The notes below the pieces were generated by a model. The model saw nothing but the letters and a program-made list of their open reading frames with translations, did no database searches and was not told the origin of the DNA. From Verrucomicrobiota bacterium (GTDB taxonomy: Bacteria > Verrucomicrobiota > Verrucomicrobiia > Limisphaerales > JAIPKD01), in contig JAIPKD010000014.1 of assembly GCA_021733835.1 (NCBI GenBank), positions 1-50,978 on the forward strand: 50,978 nt of DNA, given 5' to 3'. Position 1 is the first letter of the stretch, and each line of letters opens with the position of its first letter. Made by a program: the position numbers and the translations under genes. This document shows, one piece after another, positions 45,629 to 50,978 of the stretch.

Positions 45629-47692
45629 CTACTTTCCCTCTCGAATCCATTCATCCATGCCCGCTTTGTCCAACACTCCATAGTAAATTCGGATGTCGGA
45701 CATGCTGCCGCTAAACGCATTGGACTCACCATAACCGTCGGCAACCAATGATCCCGTATCTCCTCCAATCGATAGAACATCCGCAGGCTTACGTTCTATG
45801 AACAACCCTTCGCCGGATGCCACCATCTTGCCGTCTACATACAAGCGCAACCGCCCATCACTATTCACAACACCGGTGATCAGCGCACGTCGCGATGACG
45901 CCACTCGGTCTCCAGCCGCGATTTGACGAATCTCACCACCAGTTCGAACGGCAAAACATGGGGCACCCCCCTGTAAAAAAAGCGAGTACCCGAAGCTCTC
46001 ACCACCTTGGGCAAGCAGTACACCGTCAGCGGCCTCAGGATTACACAAGGCGCCGACGGTTAATGTCTTGGCGGAAGGATCGATATTCTGTTTCTCCGGT
46101 ATCAAAGGATCGCTCCCGGTCTTCTTTTGCATTCGATAAACCAGTTTTAAACCCACATTTGATGCCGATTCTTTCAGTAATTTCTGAACTCGTTCCTGAT
46201 GAGAGGCTTCGGGGTTTTTCTGATTATAATTTTCCTGTAGGCGCAATAATTCCGACTTCAACTCCTTGACTTTATCTTGATATTCGGGCTCGCTATACAC
46301 GTTTCGCATTTCATCCGGATCATGCAAAAAATCAAACAATTCCCACTCACCCAGTTCATAATAATGGATTAATTTAAATTGCCTCGTTCTTACTCCGTAA
46401 TGCTTCGGCACACTATGCGCTCCCGGATATTCATAGTAGTGGTAATAAATCGATTTCCTCCAATCCCCGGGGTTTTTCCCTTTCAAAAGCGGAAGCAGAC
46501 TGCGTCCCTGCATTTCTTCAGGTATCCGAACTCCCGCAATATCCAGGAAGGTGGGGGCGAAATCTATATTTTGGGTTAAATGCCTGTTTACAGTGCCGGA
46601 TCGTGCCGAACCCGGCCAGCGCACTATGAACGGCATACGCAAAGACTGCTCGTACATCCAGCGCTTATCGAACCAGCCGTGTTCTCCTAGATAAAAACCT
46701 TGATCCGAACTGTAAATTACGACTGTATCCTCTGCCAAACCCGACTTTTCCAAAAACCGCATGATTCGACCAACATTGTCATCCACTGAAGCAATACAAC
46801 GCAAGTAGTCTTTTATATAACGCTGGTATTTCCATCTCACCAACTCTTTCCCCTCAAGCCGTGCTTGCTTGAACTTCTCGTTTTCATCACTATATGCATC
46901 CTCCCAAAGCCGCCTCTGGTCTTCAGTGAGATTGCCGGGAAAATTAAGCTTTAAATCCCTGCTGTTCATGTGTTCGGCAATGGTCATTTCCTGTACCTGC
47001 GCCGCACTGCTGCGGTACTTGTAGTCATCAAACAATGTCTGCGGTTCCGGGATGGAAACGCCATCGTATAGATTTAAATGTTTTGGGCCTGGATCCCACG
47101 GGCGATGCGGCGCCTTGTGCTGAACCATAAGCATGAACGGCTGATCTGAATTACGTTCGCCCCGTAACCAGTCCAATGCAAGATCAGTGATTATATCCGT
47201 CGTGTACCCCGTATAATTAGTCCGGCCCTGCGGCGTTAAAAACGCCGGATTGTAATACACTCCCTGACCTGGAAGCACTTCCCAAAAATCAAATCCGGTC
47301 GGATCACTCTTCAAATGCCACTTGCCAATGATCGCCGTTTGATAACCCGCCTCTCTCAATAACTTCGGGAATGTAGTCTGAGTTCCGTCGAACCGCTCGC
47401 GATTGGTAAAAACTCCATTCAAATGACTGTGCTTGCCGGTCAAAATCGCCGCACGACTCGGCGCACAAATGGAATTGCATACATAACAGTTTTCGAACCT
47501 TACCCCTTGCGCCGCCAATTGATCGAGATTAGGCGTTCGATTGATCCGAGAACCATAAGCACCAATTGCCTGATAGGCATGATCATCCGTAAAAATGAAT
47601 ACTATATTCGGCCGGTTCACCGCAAAACCTGTAGATTGGAATATCCAGAAAATCACTCCAATCACCACCAAGAAAATCTGTTTGTGCTTCAT
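45629..47692 (-). CDS. Secreted sulfatase with C-terminal LamG-like domain
   Basis: Sulfatases remove sulfate from sugars, glycans or lipids. The 687-residue protein has a signal peptide (about 1-24), the N-terminal metal site [13 protein letters not shown], and the activation motif C76-A-P-S-R ([14 protein letters not shown]), in which Cys is converted to formylglycine. It also has [30 protein letters not shown] and a long insert. Residues from about 540 to the end ([30 protein letters not shown]) look like a LamG/concanavalin-type carbohydrate-binding domain. This adds about 150 residues to a normal sulfatase. Formylglycine-generating enzyme is not encoded here, though it is needed. Converges with the ABC exporter. 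Confidence 0.92.
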   Translation of the reverse strand: MKHKQIFLVVIGVIFWIFQSTGFAVNRPNIVFIFTDDHAYQAIGAYGSRINRTPNLDQLAAQGVRFENCYVCNSICAPSRAAILTGKHSHLNGVFTNRERFDGTQTTFPKLLREAGYQTAIIGKWHLKSDPTGFDFWEVLPGQGVYYNPAFLTPQGRTNYTGYTTDIITDLALDWLRGERNSDQPFMLMVQHKAPHRPWDPGPKHLNLYDGVSIPEPQTLFDDYKYRSSAAQVQEMTIAEHMNSRDLKLNFPGNLTEDQRRLWEDAYSDENEKFKQARLEGKELVRWKYQRYIKDYLRCIASVDDNVGRIMRFLEKSGLAEDTVVIYSSDQGFYLGEHGWFDKRWMYEQSLRMPFIVRWPGSARSGTVNRHLTQNIDFAPTFLDIAGVRIPEEMQGRSLLPLLKGKNPGDWRKSIYYHYYEYPGAHSVPKHYGVRTRQFKLIHYYELGEWELFDFLHDPDEMRNVYSEPEYQDKVKELKSELLRLQENYNQKNPEASHQERVQKLLKESASNVGLKLVYRMQKKTGSDPLIPEKQNIDPSAKTLTVGALCNPEAADGVLLAQGGESFGYSLFLQGGAPCFAVRTGGEIRQIAAGDRVASSRRALITGVVNSDGRLRLYVDGKMVASGEGLFIERKPADVLSIGGDTGSLVADGYGESNAFSGSMSDIRIYYGVLDKAGMDEWIREGK

Positions 47693-47805
47693 GCCATCAT
47701 CGAATCAGTAAACACGTATTAGTTCAAACTCATAATAATGACGCGGGTTCATTTGTCGGGTGGTGGACTTGATTAGGCGACAAGAATAGAGTACTAGTAA
47801 GGCTT

Positions 47806-48054
47806 ATGAAGGAGAAGACGGTAAGGTTATTTATCAAGACACATTGTCCATGGTGTCACTCGGCGCGTGAATGGCTGGACAGGCATGGAGTGGATTACGA
47901 GGAGCTGGATGTAACGAAGGAACCGGCGTTTTATGATGAAATGGTACGCTTGAGTGGTCAGACGTCTGCGCCTGTGATCGATGTAGGCGGACGGATTTTG
48001 GCCGATTTTGACACCGGCGAGCTCGAGGAGTTTTGGAAGAGTCTCGGAGATTGA
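47806..48054 (+). CDS. Glutaredoxin-family protein (CPWC)
   Basis: The 82-residue thioredoxin-fold protein has the active site TKTHCPWC equivalent (KTHCPWCHSA, Cys14 and Cys17), then VDYEELDVTKEP and the cis-proline loop TSAPVIDVGG. It reduces disulfides or glutathione mixed disulfides in the cytoplasm. AAGG lies five bases before ATG 47806, a usable Shine-Dalgarno sequence. It is followed 48 bases later by lipA and may be co-transcribed with it; an iron-sulfur or thiol link is possible. Confidence 0.9.
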   Translation: MKEKTVRLFIKTHCPWCHSAREWLDRHGVDYEELDVTKEPAFYDEMVRLSGQTSAPVIDVGGRILADFDTGELEEFWKSLGD

Positions 48055-48102
48055 GGACAGTGCGTGGATAATGGATTAAATTTATAGTTGGGACAATTGA
48101 GA

Positions 48103-48984
48103 ATGGAGAAGACAGGAAGCAGGGGCGGGCGATTGCCCGAATGGCTTCGCTTGCGGCCGGGAGTCAAAAAATCCTACGGGGCTACACGAAGGGTGCTGCG
48201 GGATTTAAATTTGCACACAGTATGCGAGAGCGCGAAGTGTCCGAATCATGGCGAGTGTTGGGGGAAGGGCACGGCGACTTTTATGATTTGTGGTGACAGG
48301 TGTACCCGGGCGTGCAGGTTTTGCGCTGTTGAAAGCGGGGAACCGTTACCGCTTGATCCAACAGAGCCGCGGCGCGTTGCAATGGCGGCTGAGAGGATGC
48401 GACTGAGGCATGTTGTTATTACGTCGGTAACACGTGACGATTTGGAAGATGGTGCGGCCGGGCATTTCAAGGCGACACTCGAGGCGTTGAGGGAATTATT
48501 GCCCTGTGGGGTTTTGGAGGTGTTGACCCCCGATTTTGATGGGCGTGAGAAGGATATAATGACGGTATTGTCCGGGGGGCCGAACATATTCAATCACAAT
48601 CTGGAGACTGTTCGAAGGTTGACGCCGGAGGTGCGGTCGAAGAGTGATTACGACAGGTCGCTGGGGGTGTTAAGAACGGCGAAGGTATTAAGTGGCGGAG
48701 GGGTTTATACAAAATCCGGTTTAATGCTGGGACTCGGCGAGACCGAAGCGGAGGTTTTGGAGGCGATGAGCGAGTTACGTGGTGTTGGCTGTGACGTATT
48801 GACATTGGGACAGTATTTACGGCCTGCGAAGGAAAATATGGCTGTGGAGGAGTATATCGAACCGGCGTGGTTTGATTATTACGGTGAAGCGGCAAGGGGT
48901 ATGGGCTTCGTTCATGTGGCGAGTGGCCCGCTTGTGAGGAGTTCGTATAATGCCGCTGAATTCGATATACAGCGGGGCGACTAG
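48103..48984 (+). CDS. lipA: Lipoyl synthase
   Basis: LipA inserts two sulfurs into protein-bound octanoate, using SAM and sacrificing an auxiliary 4Fe-4S cluster. From ATG 48103 it has 293 residues. The auxiliary cluster motif CESAKCPNHGEC (Cys41, Cys46, Cys52) and radical SAM motif CTRACRFC (Cys67, Cys71, Cys74) are complete. The conserved RSSY lies near the C-terminus. The TTG at 48088 is a less likely start. No lipB adjoins. The product serves pyruvate and 2-oxoglutarate dehydrogenases and glycine cleavage. Confidence 0.96.
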   Translation: MEKTGSRGGRLPEWLRLRPGVKKSYGATRRVLRDLNLHTVCESAKCPNHGECWGKGTATFMICGDRCTRACRFCAVESGEPLPLDPTEPRRVAMAAERMRLRHVVITSVTRDDLEDGAAGHFKATLEALRELLPCGVLEVLTPDFDGREKDIMTVLSGGPNIFNHNLETVRRLTPEVRSKSDYDRSLGVLRTAKVLSGGGVYTKSGLMLGLGETEAEVLEAMSELRGVGCDVLTLGQYLRPAKENMAVEEYIEPAWFDYYGEAARGMGFVHVASGPLVRSSYNAAEFDIQRGD

Positions 48985-49015
48985 TTGGCGGCCGAGGCGG
49001 TGGTCACGGAGTTTG

Positions 49016-49630
49016 CTATTGGTTCATTACCAGGAATGCGCCGAGAACAACCAGACCGCCAAGGAGCAGAAGGGATATGAGTATGGCAATGGTTTTAAAG
49101 AGCCTGGCGCGTTTGAAGAGCTGCCTGGTATGTTCTTTTTCGGCCTCCATCATAATCTCGAATTCTTTTTGGATGGCTATAGTGGATGTATCTTGATTCC
49201 TGAGGGTGAATACCCACCAATTAGCATCTACATTTCCGAATTGGCTTGGAAGTTTTTCGAGGTCTTCGGAAAGTGCAAATTTGAAACCCGCGTCCGGCCA
49301 GAATGGGGAACTTTCTATGGTCCATATCCTGGTAAGCCCATGATTACGCGCGATACTCTGGATACGCTCCCAGAATTCCGGCCTGAGGATGTCTTCTAAT
49401 TCGGGATGTAAGTAGACTTCGCTATGGAGTTTGCCTTGATTTTGGATTATTTGGATGCCTATGGAGCCGATTACTTGGCCTGCATCGGTGACGGCGACCT
49501 GGAATTCGGTGAAGTGTTTTTCGAGTGATTGCTCGGGTAACAGTGAGTCGTGCCACATATCTCGTAATTGCGGTAGGTCGTCTAGTGTGGCTCTCCTGAT
49601 TTGATATGGTTGTAGACGCAGATTTTCCAT
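49016..49630 (-). CDS. GNAT-like N-acetyltransferase with C-terminal membrane span
   Basis: The 204-residue protein starts IRRATLDDLPQLRDMWHDSL, a GNAT-type acyl-CoA domain opening, and contains AVTDAGQVIGSIGIQIIQNQ, the central beta-strand of that fold. The acetyl-CoA loop (R/Q-x-x-G-x-G/A) is not clear, so activity is uncertain. The last 25 residues (TIAILISLLLLGGLVVLGAF) form a single membrane span, unusual for this family. GAGGAGA precedes the start at a good distance. The gene stands alone, leftward, beside lipA. Confidence 0.65.
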   Translation of the reverse strand: MENLRLQPYQIRRATLDDLPQLRDMWHDSLLPEQSLEKHFTEFQVAVTDAGQVIGSIGIQIIQNQGKLHSEVYLHPELEDILRPEFWERIQSIARNHGLTRIWTIESSPFWPDAGFKFALSEDLEKLPSQFGNVDANWWVFTLRNQDTSTIAIQKEFEIMMEAEKEHTRQLFKRARLFKTIAILISLLLLGGLVVLGAFLVMNQ

Positions 49631-49792
49631 TACTCTCCTCTTATAATAAGGAGTGGTTATGTGTTGGTAAATACAAGATTTGGTGGAAGCGCCGATTCTT
49701 GTTTCGGTTGAGTGTGGGTTGACGATGGCTTGATGCGGATGAAGAGATTATTTCCGAAGGGAGACACGGTGCACGGGGTTCCCCTTAATTAG

Positions 49793-49879
49793 TGGTACCG
49801 ATGGTGGGGGTCGAACCCACACGGCCTTTCGGCCACCAGATTTTGAGTCTAGCGCGTCTGCCAATTCCGCCACATCGGC
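49793..49879 (-). tRNA. tRNA-Leu (anticodon CAA)
   Basis: The minus strand runs GCCGATG (acceptor 5' side) to CATCGGT-A-CCA. The anticodon stem holds the loop CTCAAAA, which gives CAA for Leu UUG codons. The long variable arm (GGCC-GAAA-GGCC) is the class II mark of tRNA-Leu. The T arm GTGGG-TTCGACC-CCCAC is perfect. The first acceptor pair is G-U. The CCA end is encoded. Confidence 0.96.
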
Positions 49880-49898
49880 TTTTTTTGCTTTGAGGTCC

Positions 49899-49929
49899 AA
49901 TATACGAAACAAGTCGAACAGACCTTCAA
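49899..49929 (-). promoter_or_regulatory. Possible tRNA-Leu promoter
   Basis: On the minus strand TTGAAG (49924-49929) and TATATT (49899-49904) are spaced by 19 bases, about 20 bases before the tRNA 5' end. The spacing is a little long, so this is a tentative call. Confidence 0.35.
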
Positions 49930-49998
49930 ATCTTATATATTAATAAGGTGAACCTCCGAATAAAGCAAGGATACAGTGAATATTTTTCGATGTGGGCC

Positions 49999-50978
49999 TT
50001 ACCATGGTTCGTTGGTATTTTGTTCGGGTTCCGGGTCCTGATTTTGAGTGGGTTTAACCGATGAGATTTCGGGCAGAGGCCGCGACTTCTCGATGCGAAG
50101 GGCATGTTGTTGGATGAGTATTTCGTCGCGTTCGGAATTCGGGAGGTTTGGATCATCGAGTTTAGTGCGGAGCGGCGTGATTTGACGATCCAGATGCAAA
50201 TTTCTGAGTTTAAGGATCAAGTCCTTTAGCTGGACGAAAGGCTGGGGGATGGGTCTGGGATCGGATAGGGCTTGTGTGAGAATGCTGTGATCGTATTCGT
50301 CTTCCAGTTCGTTGAGGAGACTCGAAATTTCGGGCGGGATGCCTCCGTCTGAAATGTAACGGAGTGTTGTTGAGATGATACGGGAGACGGACGGGTGCTG
50401 TAGCCAGTCCGGATTCAGGGTGCCGGACACCCAGTCCCAGGGTATATCGTCCTGGAACAGGAGTTTAAGGAGCCAGAATTCATTGGCCGGCGGTGGCGGC
50501 GGTTGTTTGGACTCGTCTTCAGGGGGCGAGGTAATGTTTGTCGGAGATTCGTATTTTGGTGAGATTTTTGAAAATTCGGTGCGTACCGCTGTTGTATCGA
50601 CACCTAGCCGGATCGCGGTGGATTGGGCGCATTTATCGATCAGGACGGCGTTGCCTGTTTTCCTTGCGGCCGATCCCATGGCAAATAGGATGGCGAGTTT
50701 GCCTTTATCGCTTTGCGCGTTGTTTGTATTACAGAGGTGGTCGAGATAGAAATCGAAAAAGTCTTGGGCACGGTTTATCAGTGAGCGGAAGGCGTCGGCT
50801 CCGTGGGTCTTGATGAAGCTGTCGGGGTCATCCGGACTGGGGATGACGGCGACGCGAACGGCGAGGCCGGATTCAAGGAGGTCGTCGAGCGCGCGAATGG
50901 CGGCGCTTTGGCCTGCGGCGTCCGAGTCGAAACAGAGGATCACTTCGTCGGTGAAGCGCTTGATTATTCGCGCGTGGT
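49999..50978 (-). CDS. dnaG: DNA primase DnaG, C-terminal part (partial)
   Basis: The leftward frame is open from the window edge to a stop at 49999, giving 326 codons; the start lies beyond the window. It begins inside the TOPRIM catalytic domain (EVILCFDSDAAGQSA, VIPSPDDPDSFIK), which binds Mg2+ for primer synthesis. An RNA-polymerase-like DnaG region follows with FFDFYLDHLCN and the KGKLAILFAM segment. The C-terminal part (about 50100-50550) is a helical helicase-binding-like domain with a Pro-rich linker. The in-frame GTG read as Met at 50943 is not the real start, because the TOPRIM fold has already begun there. Confidence 0.9.
   Translation of the reverse strand, partial: HARIIKRFTDEVILCFDSDAAGQSAAIRALDDLLESGLAVRVAVIPSPDDPDSFIKTHGADAFRSLINRAQDFFDFYLDHLCNTNNAQSDKGKLAILFAMGSAARKTGNAVLIDKCAQSTAIRLGVDTTAVRTEFSKISPKYESPTNITSPPEDESKQPPPPPANEFWLLKLLFQDDIPWDWVSGTLNPDWLQHPSVSRIISTTLRYISDGGIPPEISSLLNELEDEYDHSILTQALSDPRPIPQPFVQLKDLILKLRNLHLDRQITPLRTKLDDPNLPNSERDEILIQQHALRIEKSRPLPEISSVKPTQNQDPEPEQNTNEPW

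Overview
The window comes from a Gram-negative bacterium. Evidence: kdsB for LPS Kdo activation, a FadL-type outer-membrane barrel, an ElyC-like envelope protein, type IV pilus ATPases and an RND/MMPL exporter. Sulfatase, KdsB, ABC exporter and tmRNA features together look like the PVC or a neighbouring phylum (Kiritimatiellota, Lentisphaerota or Hydrogenedentota type). That placement is an impression from sequence style, not a computed one. Most of the window is housekeeping sequence. The accessory content is a sulfur module, one probably transferred Fic gene and a family of small palindromic repeats.

Layout. 1-1834: the start of a leftward gene, then a B12-type radical SAM gene behind a good sigma-54 promoter. 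2174-8088: pilB-pilT-pilB-pilC operon, closed by a hairpin terminator. 8177-8399: tandem array of ten palindromic 22-23 bp units. 8485-13966: an NCS2-type permease converging on a leftward kdsB-pyrG-folC operon. 14215-18115: rightward sulfur module of ArsR repressor, sulfide:quinone oxidoreductase, TusE/DsrC-like protein, DsrE-like protein and FadL-type porin. 18312-20953: divergent MFS transporter and ROK sugar kinase. 21053-27258: leftward fumC, nagA, yebC and an MMPL/RND exporter. 27461-35692: smc, dnaK, groES and groEL, with three evenly spaced palindromic boxes before dnaK. 35953-36307: ssrA (tmRNA). 36349-38019: a GC-rich Fic gene between two 86 bp direct repeats. 38227-41420: trpB2, then a leftward EEP-family enzyme and an ElyC-like protein. 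41799-43404: an ECF sigma factor overlapping a three-span membrane protein. 43689-50978: ABC exporter, sulfatase, glutaredoxin, lipA, a membrane-tethered GNAT-like protein, tRNA-Leu(CAA) and the 3' part of dnaG.

How the genes work together. The pilus genes supply extension motors, a retraction motor and the inner-membrane platform; no pilin is present. SQR would oxidise sulfide at the quinone pool, while the TusE/DsrC-like and DsrE-like proteins could carry the resulting sulfane sulfur. The ArsR protein keeps one of the two cysteines of persulfide-sensing SqrR/BigR repressors. MFS, ROK kinase and NagA suggest sugar or amino-sugar use. The ECF sigma and its overlapping membrane partner look like a self-contained envelope-sensing pair.

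The observations most worth following are the dnaK boxes, the palindromic repeat family, the Fic-flanking repeats whose three differences are all silent in one reading frame, the sulfur module, and the sigma-54 promoter facing a possible activator.
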